DNA from: CAZIXN01 sp039180415
GTDB taxonomy: Bacteria; Planctomycetota; Phycisphaerae; Phycisphaerales; Phycisphaeraceae
Assembly (NCBI GenBank): GCA_039180415.1
Contig: JBCDDH010000030.1
Span: forward strand, 1 to 36,956
Length of the DNA stretch: 36,956 bases
Reading direction: 5' to 3'
The notes below the pieces were generated by a model. It did no database searches and had not been told where the DNA came from. It was given only the letters and a program-made list of their open reading frames with translations. Below are positions 22,337-30,387 of this stretch, piece by piece (within the stretch, counting starts at the first letter, position 1; the number at the start of each line of letters is the position of its first letter). The position numbers and the translations under genes were made by a program.

Positions 22337-23884
22337 TTAGATGTGGGCGAGCTTGTTCAGGCCGTTGTAGGCGGCAACTTTGTAGGCCTCGGCGAGCGTT
22401 GGGAAGTTGAAGACGTTGTCGATGAAGAAGTCGGCCTTGCCGCCCAGACCCATGACGCATTGGCCGATGTGAACCAACTCGGTCGCGCCGGTGCCCATGA
22501 CGTGGACGCCGAGCACCTCGTGGGTGTCTTGGTGGATGAGCATCTTAAGCATGCCGGTGCGGTCGCCGAGGATCTGGCCTCGAGCGATTTCTTCGTACCG
22601 CGCGATGCCGGCCTCGTAGGGGATGCCTTCCTGCGTGAGCTGCTCCTCGGTCTTGCCGACCATGGAGATCTCGGGCACGGCGTAGATGCCGTAAGGGAAC
22701 AGGTCGGTGTTGTAGTTGCCGCAGGGCTCGCCCAGGGCGTGGGCGATCGCACGTCGGCCTTGCTCCATCGAGGTCGACGCGAGGGCGGGGAAGCCGATGA
22801 CGTCGCCGGCGGCGTAGACGTGATCGACGGTCTCCCAGCGGTATTCGGGCTTGGCCGCGTCGTCCTTGCGGCGTTGGAAGCGCGAGTCGTTGCCATCGCC
22901 GGTGCCCTCGGCCATGCCGTCCGGGGTGACGAGCACTTCGTTTTCCTGCTCGACCTCGACGCGACGGAGGCACTGGTAGTGCTCGTTGACCTTCAGCCGC
23001 TCGCGATCATCGAAGGAGATGCCGACGTTGTCCAGGCCCAGCGCTCCGCAGACGCCTTGGCGGCCCACGGCGTAGAGCAGCGTTTCGGCCTTAAGCACCT
23101 TGCCGGACTCGAGCTTGGCTTGCACGAGCTGCCGCGTCGTGCCGTTGGAGACCTCGATCTGTTCGATGGTCTCGACCTTTTCGCCGAGGCGAAGCGTGAT
23201 GCCCTCGCAGCGCATGAAGTACATGAACGCGCCGCTGATCTCCGAATCGAGGAAGCCCAACACTTGGTTTCGGCCTTCGACGAGGGTGACGCGGACGCCC
23301 AGCGTGGCCATGATGCAGGCATATTCGGTGCCGATGACGCCGCCGCCGACGACGATCATGGATTTGGGCAGCTTGTGCAGGCGGGTGACTTCGTCGGAGG
23401 TGAAGACGCGCTGGCCGTCGAAGGGCACGTTGGCCGGCCGGGCGGGGCGGGTGCCGACGGCGACGAGGAACTTGTCGGCGGTGATCATCTCCGACTCTTC
23501 GTCGCGGGTGACCATGACCAGGTTCGGGCCCTCGAAGTGGGCGGCGCCCCAGATCAGGTCGATGCCGTTGCGGTGGAACTGGTCGCGGATGACTTCCCAC
23601 TCGTGGCGGATGACTTGCGAGGACATGCCGACGAGGTCTTCGATGGTGATGTTCTTCTTGACCGGGTTGTTGTCGCCGTAGAGCCCGCCGCGGTTGGAGC
23701 CGGTGAGGTGGATGGCGGCCTCGCGGAGGGACTTGGACGGGATGGTGCCCGTGTTGATCTGTGCGCCGCCGAGCACGTTCTGCTTCTCGATGATGGCGAC
23801 CTTCTTGCCGAGCTTGGCGGCTTGGATGGCGCCTTTTTGGCCGGCGGGCCCGGTGCCGATGACGACGACGTCGTAGTGTTTCAT
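22337..23884 (-). CDS. sthA: soluble pyridine nucleotide transhydrogenase SthA
   Basis: FAD enzyme that moves reducing equivalents between NADPH and NAD+. The 515-residue protein has the FAD motif GTGPAGQ (10-16) and NTGTIPSKSL, where the disulfide cysteines of dihydrolipoamide dehydrogenase are absent, the SthA hallmark. The NAD(P) motif is VGGGVIGTEYA (179-189), the second FAD motif VYAAGDVIGFPA (357-368), and there is a C-terminal dimer domain. It is about 50 residues longer than E. coli SthA because of a charged insertion at about 303-352, just before the second FAD motif. AGGGAG precedes ATG 23884. It ends at a good terminator and is not part of an operon here. Confidence 0.93.
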   Translation of the reverse strand: MKHYDVVVIGTGPAGQKGAIQAAKLGKKVAIIEKQNVLGGAQINTGTIPSKSLREAAIHLTGSNRGGLYGDNNPVKKNITIEDLVGMSSQVIRHEWEVIRDQFHRNGIDLIWGAAHFEGPNLVMVTRDEESEMITADKFLVAVGTRPARPANVPFDGQRVFTSDEVTRLHKLPKSMIVVGGGVIGTEYACIMATLGVRVTLVEGRNQVLGFLDSEISGAFMYFMRCEGITLRLGEKVETIEQIEVSNGTTRQLVQAKLESGKVLKAETLLYAVGRQGVCGALGLDNVGISFDDRERLKVNEHYQCLRRVEVEQENEVLVTPDGMAEGTGDGNDSRFQRRKDDAAKPEYRWETVDHVYAAGDVIGFPALASTSMEQGRRAIAHALGEPCGNYNTDLFPYGIYAVPEISMVGKTEEQLTQEGIPYEAGIARYEEIARGQILGDRTGMLKMLIHQDTHEVLGVHVMGTGATELVHIGQCVMGLGGKADFFIDNVFNFPTLAEAYKVAAYNGLNKLAHI

Positions 23885-24070
23885 GGTGGGTGCTCCCTGA
23901 TCGGTCTGGCTCTCGCGTCGCACGACGGCCCCCCGGCCGTGAAACACAGCGTCTATCGGTTTATCGACTGTGCGTGAGGCGAGGGTGAGGACGGCGGCGG
24001 CAGGCACCCGCGATGCGACGAGAATACCCGCAGAAGGGCGGTTTACGTCCGAGAAGTCGGCCCACGTCGT
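23885..24070. other. intergenic region upstream of sthA
   Basis: A 186-nt gap holding the sthA leader (AGGGAG ribosome site) and the end region of the rny operon. I see no clear terminator hairpin for that operon and no strong -35/-10 pair; the AT-richest part is GTTTATCGAC around 23958-23967. Confidence 0.3.
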
Positions 24071-24550
24071 TCAGGAAGCCTCGGTTGCGTCCGCGTTTGC
24101 TTCGGGCGGCATCCGCGAAAGGTCGGCGAGGTGGTGCCCCAATCGCAGGAAGATCACGGTTTCCACGGTCCACCACAACAAAAGGTCCCACCACGACGTC
24201 GGCTCAATGTTGATGCCGGCGGCGTCGAGTCCGGCATACAGAGGTATCGCCACCGCGATGCCGATTAGCGCCCATCGGAGTGCCACCACCCACCCGACCA
24301 TGAAAAATCGATGCAGGAACTGGCTGCCGCTCGCGCCTCCGTTGCGGCGGTAGGCGTACAGCGAACCGAGCACCACGATGGCCGTGCTGCCGAAAACACC
24401 GGCGTAATCGAAGGCGTTGCTACCCGGCACCGGTGCCGTGGCTAGAACGCCAAGCCCCGCGTACACCAGCAAATACGGCAGAGCCTCGCGGTCGGTCGCA
24501 GGGCGTTGATTGAGCTGCCGCTTGAGTGATCCAAGTCGAAAGAAATACAC
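24071..24550 (-). CDS. small integral membrane protein, unknown function
   Basis: The 159 residues include about four transmembrane segments (ALPYLLVYAGLGVLA, AGVFGSTAIVVLGSLYAY, GWVVALRWALIGIAVAI, WDLLLWWTVETVIFL). I do not recognise the family. It starts at GTG 24550 with GGGAGG 8 nt upstream. It follows the DUF3465 gene by 19 nt and looks like the last gene of the rny-led run. Confidence 0.75.
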   Translation of the reverse strand: MYFFRLGSLKRQLNQRPATDREALPYLLVYAGLGVLATAPVPGSNAFDYAGVFGSTAIVVLGSLYAYRRNGGASGSQFLHRFFMVGWVVALRWALIGIAVAIPLYAGLDAAGINIEPTSWWDLLLWWTVETVIFLRLGHHLADLSRMPPEANADATEAS

Positions 24551-24569
24551 GTGCGGTGCCTCCCGGTAT

Positions 24570-25079
24570 CTACTCGTATTTCTGTCCGTCGTGGATCAGG
24601 TAGCCGGGCTCGTGTCGGCCGCGGGGGTCGTGGTGGGTCCAATGCACGACGCCGCCGAGTTCGTTGGCCTCGAAGTCGCCCTTGAACTCCAGCGTGTCGC
24701 CTTCGCGCGGGTTCGGGATGCGGGGGGCCAGGTCGATGTTGTGGCTGACCTTGATGACGTGGCCGTCGGAAAGCTCGACGAGGAAGCGTTGGTGGCGGGA
24801 GCCTTCGTTGTCATCGGGCAGTACTTTGACGATGGTTCCCGACGCGGTGACGGGGGTGTCGGCCGCGCCGTTGTTTTGTAAGTCGGTGATGAAGTGGCGG
24901 CCGCGCGTGTCGGATGTGTCGGACGAGCTGGGCGTGGTCTGCCGTACGCCCGTTGCCGCGTCGGGTTCGTCGGTGCCCAAGTCGATCCAGCCGAGCTGCT
25001 GTGCGATCACCAGCACGGCCGCAACGACGAGGGCCAGGACGGTGGTGCCGGTGGATTTTTTGTTGACGGGGTTTGCCAT
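24570..25079 (-). CDS. DUF3465 membrane-anchored protein
   Basis: Function unknown. The 169-residue protein has one N-terminal transmembrane helix (about 11-27), a short Ser/Thr-rich linker and a DUF3465-type domain marked by SRHQRFLVELSDG, HNIDLAPRIPN, GDTLEFKGDFE and VVHWTHHDPRGRH. The fold is probably a small beta-barrel outside the cytoplasmic membrane. Its ATG shares one base with the stop of the upstream AAC(3)-like gene, so translation is likely coupled. Confidence 0.88.
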   Translation of the reverse strand: MANPVNKKSTGTTVLALVVAAVLVIAQQLGWIDLGTDEPDAATGVRQTTPSSSDTSDTRGRHFITDLQNNGAADTPVTASGTIVKVLPDDNEGSRHQRFLVELSDGHVIKVSHNIDLAPRIPNPREGDTLEFKGDFEANELGGVVHWTHHDPRGRHEPGYLIHDGQKYE

Positions 25080-25909
25080 CAGGGGGCCTCGGCGTCGAGT
25101 TTGGCATCCAGCCAACCGGTGGCGAAGTCCACGGCCGGCCGGATCGGGAAGAGACGTGACGATGCCAAGCCGACGCGTCCTGCGGAGACGTGCGGTGTTT
25201 CCCCTTCGAGGCATTCGCCGATCGCAAGGAAGCGGCTGTCGTCGGTGTCGAGGTCGTCCACGCTCGTCCACGACCGCCGGCCATCGAGGTTGACGGCCAT
25301 GCTCTCGGTGTACAGCGGGATGCGCGGCGAGCCGATGCGGTATTCGGCGAGGTGCAGCGTAGTGCACCGGTTGTAGCCCACCCCCAGCAGCAAGGCGTAG
25401 GCGTCGTCTTCGTAAAGCTTCGCATAGGGCGACGCCCATCCGGTCCCAAACGGCAGCGGGTGGTCTCGGGTCAGCCACTCAGCTCGCGGTCCTCTTGCCG
25501 CCAACGACACCTGGGGATGGGTCGAGCGGAGCACGCCGGGCATCGTGCGGAACGCTTCCGCGACCGCGCCCATGGATTGGCTGGGTGTGCGGGCCGGATC
25601 GAAAGCCGGCCAGTGCTCACGGATCACCGGCCACCAACGCTCGGGCACGGGAGGGTGTTGCCAATCGGCGGGGTCGGACCAGTCTGGGCTGTGCGTCGGC
25701 ATCACGAGCGTGCCGGTCGGCCCGACGACGTCCGAGAGCGCGTCGATCACGGCTTGCTCTCCGCCGACCACCCAGCCCAACGCGGACAGCGAGCAGTGGA
25801 CGATCACCGTGGTGCCCGACGCGAGCCCGAGCTTCCGGAGGTCGTCGGCGATCCGCAACGCGGTGATCGGACACTCGCCGGTTCGTGCGATGAGGTCGTC
25901 GGTGGGCAT
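25079..25909 (-). CDS. AAC(3)-family N-acetyltransferase
   Basis: Belongs to the aminoglycoside 3-N-acetyltransferase fold (Antibiotic_NAT), which transfers acetyl from acetyl-CoA to an amine. The 276-residue protein shows VHCSLSALGWVVGG, GTLVMPTHS, the RSTHPQVSLAARG signature and LLGVGYNRCTTLHLAE with the expected conserved residues. Family members also act in secondary metabolism, so a drug-resistance role is not implied. I chose ATG 25909; a GTG immediately before it would add one residue. It lies 20 nt downstream of the protease gene and overlaps the DUF3465 gene by one base. Confidence 0.88.
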   Translation of the reverse strand: MPTDDLIARTGECPITALRIADDLRKLGLASGTTVIVHCSLSALGWVVGGEQAVIDALSDVVGPTGTLVMPTHSPDWSDPADWQHPPVPERWWPVIREHWPAFDPARTPSQSMGAVAEAFRTMPGVLRSTHPQVSLAARGPRAEWLTRDHPLPFGTGWASPYAKLYEDDAYALLLGVGYNRCTTLHLAEYRIGSPRIPLYTESMAVNLDGRRSWTSVDDLDTDDSRFLAIGECLEGETPHVSAGRVGLASSRLFPIRPAVDFATGWLDAKLDAEAP

Positions 25910-25929
25910 CACGGCGGGGACGCGAGGCG

Positions 25930-27513
25930 TCAGGGGTTCTTGAGCAGTGGGCGTAGGCCGGACGAGGCGCGGTGCCGGATACCGTTGTCGTCGAGGATGG
26001 ACTCGGTGGCGGTCGAGATGACCCGGCGGTCGAACACGGCGCGGTCGGAATAACTGTCGGCGAAGACGATCTCGAGGAACTCGTCGTCGGAGGCCTCGAG
26101 CGTGCGGACCAACTCGGCGAGGTTCTTAACGGGCTTGCCGTTGATGCTCTGAATGATGTTGAAGGTCGGGTCTTCGAGGCCGCGGGTGCTGCCGTGGGGG
26201 AAGTAGGCCGAAGCGACGGCGACGAGTTCGTGCTCGTCGTGTTCTTTCCAATCCACGAAACGGGTCATCAGCGGGCTGCCGTAAAGCCCCAGGATGGGCC
26301 GGAAGCCGTCGCCAACGAGGTAGTAAAGCTCGCGGCTAGCGCGGGTGAAGACGATCGGGCCGTAGATGTAGTACGGCGGGGGTTCGTTCATGAGCCAGGG
26401 CACGAGGCGGGGCGGGCGGTTGGGCGCGGGCTCCTGGACGGTAAGGCGTTGCCCGTTGCGGTAAACGGTGAGCGGGACCTTGCCCTGGAAGGCGTAGCGG
26501 TCGGCGAGGTATTCGAACCGGCCGGTGATGCCGGGGTAGAGCGGGGCGAGCCCCTCGTTGCTGATGTTGGCGCTGCCGATGGCCGTGATGACGTCGTTGG
26601 GTCGGAGTTGCGTGGCGTGCGGATGCCCCGCGGGCAGCTCGCGGACGTTGCGGACCCAGACCCCGGTCTGATTGTCGGGCACGCGGAGGGCGCGGCGCTG
26701 AGCGTCGTGGATCACCGATTGCCAGAACACCTGGAGATGCGCGGGGCGGTCGTAGGCACCGTCGGCGACGTCTTGCAGGAAGCGGGTAATCTCGACGCTG
26801 GGAACGAGGTAACCGATGTTCTCCGCTTCGTCGTTGACCTGATAGGCCAGACCCAGGACGCGACCGTGTCCGACGGCGGGGCCGCCGGAGTTGCCGGGAT
26901 TGAGCGCGGCGTCGATCTGGACCCGCAGCGCGAGCCGGTCGTAGTCGGTCCAGGCCGTTTCGATGCGGGAGACGATGCCGGAGGTCACGGACTGGTCGGC
27001 GCCGCCGATGGGGTAGCCGAACACCCGGATGTCCTGCTCGACGACGGGGGGGACCGGGGCGATCGGCAGCGGCGCGATCTTTTGGAGCTGGTCGCCGCGT
27101 TCGAGCTCGAGCAGGGCGAGGTCGAATTCGGGGCTGGCGACGACGAGTCGCGCCGGGTGCTGGCCGTGGGGCTCGGGCAGGTAGACCGTGATGGCGTCGG
27201 CGTACTGGACGACGTGGTTGGCGGTGAGGATGTAACGCGCGGTCGGGCCGTCGAAGGCGGCCTCGACGACGAAGCCGGTGCCGCTGCTGGTCTCGGGTGC
27301 CGACCGCCGCCAAGGCTCGGTGTACTGCGGCTGCCGGGTGACCGCTTCGATATAGATCGTGCTGGTCGCCGGGTCGACGTCGTCCGGCAGGGCGGGGGAC
27401 GCGAGAACGAGCGTGATCATCGCGCCGAGCCACGCCCCAAACAGGCGGGTGCTGGTCGGTCGGTGGCTCGTTTCGAGGGGCAGCGTTGACGTGGATTTCA
27501 CGTCAGCGAGCAT
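25930..27513 (-). CDS. HtrA/DegP-type serine protease with PDZ-like regions
   Basis: Predicted exported or membrane-bound quality-control protease. The 527-residue protein has a signal/anchor segment (24-43) and a trypsin-like domain with the triad His100 (TANHVV), Asp131 (EFDLALLEL) and Ser209 (NPGNSGGPA). PDZ-like segments follow (GVWVRNVRELPAGHP and IQSINGKPVKNLAELVRTLE), spaced far apart as in plant and planctomycete Deg proteins. The first 10 nt of its gene overlap the end of rny, so the two are cotranscribed. I see no reason to doubt activity. Confidence 0.9.
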   Translation of the reverse strand: MLADVKSTSTLPLETSHRPTSTRLFGAWLGAMITLVLASPALPDDVDPATSTIYIEAVTRQPQYTEPWRRSAPETSSGTGFVVEAAFDGPTARYILTANHVVQYADAITVYLPEPHGQHPARLVVASPEFDLALLELERGDQLQKIAPLPIAPVPPVVEQDIRVFGYPIGGADQSVTSGIVSRIETAWTDYDRLALRVQIDAALNPGNSGGPAVGHGRVLGLAYQVNDEAENIGYLVPSVEITRFLQDVADGAYDRPAHLQVFWQSVIHDAQRRALRVPDNQTGVWVRNVRELPAGHPHATQLRPNDVITAIGSANISNEGLAPLYPGITGRFEYLADRYAFQGKVPLTVYRNGQRLTVQEPAPNRPPRLVPWLMNEPPPYYIYGPIVFTRASRELYYLVGDGFRPILGLYGSPLMTRFVDWKEHDEHELVAVASAYFPHGSTRGLEDPTFNIIQSINGKPVKNLAELVRTLEASDDEFLEIVFADSYSDRAVFDRRVISTATESILDDNGIRHRASSGLRPLLKNP

Positions 27514-29092
27514 AATCGATGGTGCGGATCTCGCGGAGGACGGTGACCTTGATCTCGCCGGGGAAGGTCATCTCGTTGCTGACGTTCTCGGCGATGGTGC
27601 GGGCGATGGCGTGGCAGGCGCCGTCGTCGACCCGCTCGGGGTCGACGATGATGCGGACCTCGCGGCCGGCCTGGACGGCGAAGGCCTCTTTGACGCCCTT
27701 GGGCTTGCGGGCGATCTCTTCGAGCTCTTTGAGGCGCTTGATGTACTTCTCGAGCGTTTCGCGGCGGGCGCCGGGGCGGGCGCCGGAGATCGCGTCGGCC
27801 GCCATGACGATGGGCGTGTACGGCGTCGTGCTGGGGATGTCGTTGTGGTGGCCTTCGACGGCGTTGAGGACGGCTTCGTTCTTTTCGCCGTGCTTGCGGA
27901 GGAAGTCGGCACCGATCTTGGGGTGGCCGCCTTCGGTGTCGTGGTCGAGGGCCTTGCCGATGTCGTGCAGGTAGCCGCAGCGTCGGGCGAGCTCGCCGTC
28001 GAGGCCGAGCTCGTCGGCGATGACCTGGCAGAGGGCGCCGACCTCGATGGAGTGGCGGAGGATGTTCTGGCCGTAGGACGTGCGGTAGTGCAGCCGGCCC
28101 ATGGTCTCGTTGACCTTGGGGTGCATGCCCGGCAGGTTGATCTCGAGAGCGGCGTCCTTGCCGTACTTGGCGATCTTCTCGTCAAACAACTCGAAGGATT
28201 CCTTGGCGAGTTCTTCGATGCGGGCGGGGTGGATGCGGCCGTCCTTGAGCATGGTGCGGAGGCAGTGCGAGGCGGCGGCGCGGCGGACGGGGTCGAAGCA
28301 GGAGACGACGATGACGCCGGGCGTGTCGTCGACGACGACGTCGACGCCGGTGGCTTGTTCGAAGGCGCGGATGTTGCGGCCTTCGCGGCCGATGACCCGG
28401 CCTTTCATCGCGTCGTCTTCGATCTGCACCGCGTTGGTCGTGGACTCGGCGGTGTGCTCGCCGGCGAAGCGTTGGATGGCTTCGAGCAGGACCTTCTGGG
28501 CGTTTTCCTTGGCGTCTTCCTGGGCGCGTTCCTGTGCGGCCTTGACGATCTCGCCGGCCTCGGTCTGGCACTGCTGTTGAAGAAGTTCGAGGGCTTCGCG
28601 TTTGGCGTCTTCTTCGCTGAGGTGGCTGAGGCGGAGCAGTTCCTGCTTCTTATGTTCTTCGTGCTTGGCGTCGGAGGCTTCTCGCTTGGCGAGCAGGTCA
28701 TCCAGCTTTTCCTGCCGGCCCTTGACGGCCTGTTCGCGTTGCTTGACGTCGTCGGCCATCTCGGCGATCAGCTTCTCCTTACCCGACAGCGTTTCGAGCT
28801 TGCGGTCGAGCAGGTCTTCCCGCTTGGCCAGCCGGCGTTCCTTTTCGTCGAGTTCGTCGCGTTCTTTGACCAACTCGGCGGCGAGGTCGTCGCGGCGCTT
28901 GGCTTGTTCGTTGCGGGCGTCGAGTTCGATCTGTTTGGCAAGGGTTTCGCCCTGCGACCGGGCGCTGGTAAGTATGGCTTCCGCCTCGGTCTTGGCGGCG
29001 GCGACGGACTTGCCGGTGACGAATTTGGCGCCGAACAGGCCGGCGATCGCGCCGACGACGAGGCCGACGATTAGGAGCAGGGCTTCAAGCAT
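27503..29092 (-). CDS. rny: ribonuclease Y
   Basis: Membrane-anchored endoribonuclease that initiates mRNA decay. The 529-residue protein has an N-terminal transmembrane helix (about 3-24), a long charged coiled coil (about 30-200), a KH domain (GRVIGREGRNIRAFEQATG and following) and an HD domain with LHDIGK and the partner His in EGHH. ATG 29092 is preferred to TTG 29101; AAGGG lies upstream. It opens a minus-strand run rny-protease-AAC(3)-DUF3465-membrane protein. Confidence 0.96.
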   Translation of the reverse strand: MLEALLLIVGLVVGAIAGLFGAKFVTGKSVAAAKTEAEAILTSARSQGETLAKQIELDARNEQAKRRDDLAAELVKERDELDEKERRLAKREDLLDRKLETLSGKEKLIAEMADDVKQREQAVKGRQEKLDDLLAKREASDAKHEEHKKQELLRLSHLSEEDAKREALELLQQQCQTEAGEIVKAAQERAQEDAKENAQKVLLEAIQRFAGEHTAESTTNAVQIEDDAMKGRVIGREGRNIRAFEQATGVDVVVDDTPGVIVVSCFDPVRRAAASHCLRTMLKDGRIHPARIEELAKESFELFDEKIAKYGKDAALEINLPGMHPKVNETMGRLHYRTSYGQNILRHSIEVGALCQVIADELGLDGELARRCGYLHDIGKALDHDTEGGHPKIGADFLRKHGEKNEAVLNAVEGHHNDIPSTTPYTPIVMAADAISGARPGARRETLEKYIKRLKELEEIARKPKGVKEAFAVQAGREVRIIVDPERVDDGACHAIARTIAENVSNEMTFPGEIKVTVLREIRTIDYAR

Positions 29093-29610
29093 GGTGGTCA
29101 ACCCTTGGGCAAGAGGGAGAAACGCGGCTTACACCGTCGCGTCGGGGACGCGCCGGGGCACGATTCGGGTTGACGACCAGTCCCGCGAGGCGGGCTGTGG
29201 AAGACCAGACGGGCTTAGGGGCGGGGTCGGCTCGGCATGGAGCCGTCCGGGGCGCGGGGCACAACCGTGGCCAAGCCGGCTGCGCGGGGCAGGGGCGGAG
29301 GCGGGTCGAGGGCCGGTCGTGGGTGGCTGATACGCGCCTCCGGGGCCGAGCGGGTGTCCGCGTCGACGGTGCGTCGCCCGACCGCCAGCAGGCCAGCCAA
29401 GCAGAGCAGGAGGATGGAGATCAGCAGCGCCACCGCGGGATCCTCGAAGAGATGGTTGCGGTCTAAGTTCTTTAAATTCGCGTATTTGCGGTCGAAACGG
29501 CGGTTCGGGCCGCGTCTTGGCGAACGGTCTTCCCGGGTCGTCGGTGGGCGGTCAGGCCCCCTGAATCGTGCCGGTGGTATGCCCGTCGTACGTCGGTCGG
29601 GCACTTAGGA
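29093..29610. other. rny upstream region and weakly coding stretch
   Basis: A 518-nt interval that holds the rny leader and one doubtful small gene (29215-29604, minus). An AT-rich pocket at about 29464-29492 contrasts with the GC-rich surroundings and could hold a promoter. No repeats or RNA genes were seen here. Confidence 0.35.
29215..29604 (-). CDS. possible small single-pass membrane protein
   Basis: A 129-residue frame starting at GTG 29604, only 6 nt after the stop of the upstream zinc-ribbon protein. It contains one good hydrophobic helix (VALLISILLLCLAGLLAVG, after DHLFEDP-like residues) flanked by Arg/Pro-rich low-complexity tails. Placement at the distal end of an operon supports it, but the composition could come from GC-rich non-coding DNA, and an overlapping plus-strand frame exists. 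No family is recognised. Confidence 0.4.
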   Translation of the reverse strand: MPDRRTTGIPPARFRGPDRPPTTREDRSPRRGPNRRFDRKYANLKNLDRNHLFEDPAVALLISILLLCLAGLLAVGRRTVDADTRSAPEARISHPRPALDPPPPLPRAAGLATVVPRAPDGSMPSRPRP

Positions 29611-30381
29611 TCATATGTTTGCGTCGTGTTCAGCGTCAAGGCGAGTTGGATTCGGGTTGGGCGATCGGGCGGGTTGGGCTTGCGGCGGGTTGGCGAATCG
29701 GACTTGGCGGACGCCGACATAGACCCAGGTTTCGAAGCCCAGGATCAGCACACCACCGATCGCAACGAACACGATGGGGGCGAGCGACGCGGCGGGGAGC
29801 ACGTCCGAGGCGGGGAGCCAGGGGCGGAGCGTTTCGGCCAGTCCGCCGGATTGCCACGCGACGTTGAGTCCGATCAGCCCGGCCGCGGCGGGCAGCCAGC
29901 CGAACGCCGCGTAACAGACCACCCGCTCGGCCAGCCGAAACGGCACACGCCAGCCGCGCCGCCGAGAGAAGAACGTGACGCCGCCCGCCTCCAGGTACGA
30001 AAGCAGCAAGACCGATTTGGCCGCGAGCATGCCCAGGCCCCACGCCAAGGGGGCGGGCCGGTCGTTCCACCACGCTTCGCCGACCGCCCAGCCCGCGCCG
30101 ACCAGACACGCGACCGAGAGCAGGAACAGCCGCGGCATGACGTTCGAGCCGCCCAGTCGCAGTTCCCGGTAGAACGCGGCGGGGCGGGTGAGCATCGCCA
30201 GGGCGATGTCGATCCACGCGCCCGGGCCGGGTCGAGTGTTCCAGAGCGGGCCGGTACGTCGGGCGGGGTTGGAGCGCGCGGCGGGCGCGCCGCATTCGGG
30301 ACAGGCTTGCGATTCGTTCACGCCGGGCAACGGGTAGCCGCAGGCTTCGCAAAGCAGCAGGTTTGGCGGCGGTACCGGCAT
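29611..30381 (-). CDS. zinc-ribbon multi-pass membrane protein, unknown function
   Basis: The 256-residue protein opens with a small zinc-ribbon (CEACGYPLPG and CPECG, residues 11-32), then about five transmembrane helices (MPRLFLLSVACLVGAGW, GMLAAKSVLLLSY, VCYAAFGWLPAAAGLIGL, PIVFVAIGGVLILGF). It resembles YIP1-like membrane proteins, but this is a loose resemblance. The C-terminal tail is Pro/Asn/Arg-rich. It follows the glycosyltransferase by 6 nt, so it belongs to that operon. Confidence 0.8.
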   Translation of the reverse strand: MPVPPPNLLLCEACGYPLPGVNESQACPECGAPAARSNPARRTGPLWNTRPGPGAWIDIALAMLTRPAAFYRELRLGGSNVMPRLFLLSVACLVGAGWAVGEAWWNDRPAPLAWGLGMLAAKSVLLLSYLEAGGVTFFSRRRGWRVPFRLAERVVCYAAFGWLPAAAGLIGLNVAWQSGGLAETLRPWLPASDVLPAASLAPIVFVAIGGVLILGFETWVYVGVRQVRFANPPQAQPARSPNPNPTRLDAEHDANI

Positions 30382-30387
30382 GGGGGA

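Noticed and set aside
25079..25909. AAC(3)-like gene as an acquired antibiotic resistance determinant
   Set aside because: It is embedded by a 1-nt overlap in a housekeeping-like operon, with composition like its neighbours and no mobile element nearby.
29237..29608. Plus-strand small frame upstream of rny
   Set aside because: Gly/Arg-rich low-complexity translation; the minus-strand frame with a transmembrane helix and operon spacing is a better, though still weak, candidate.
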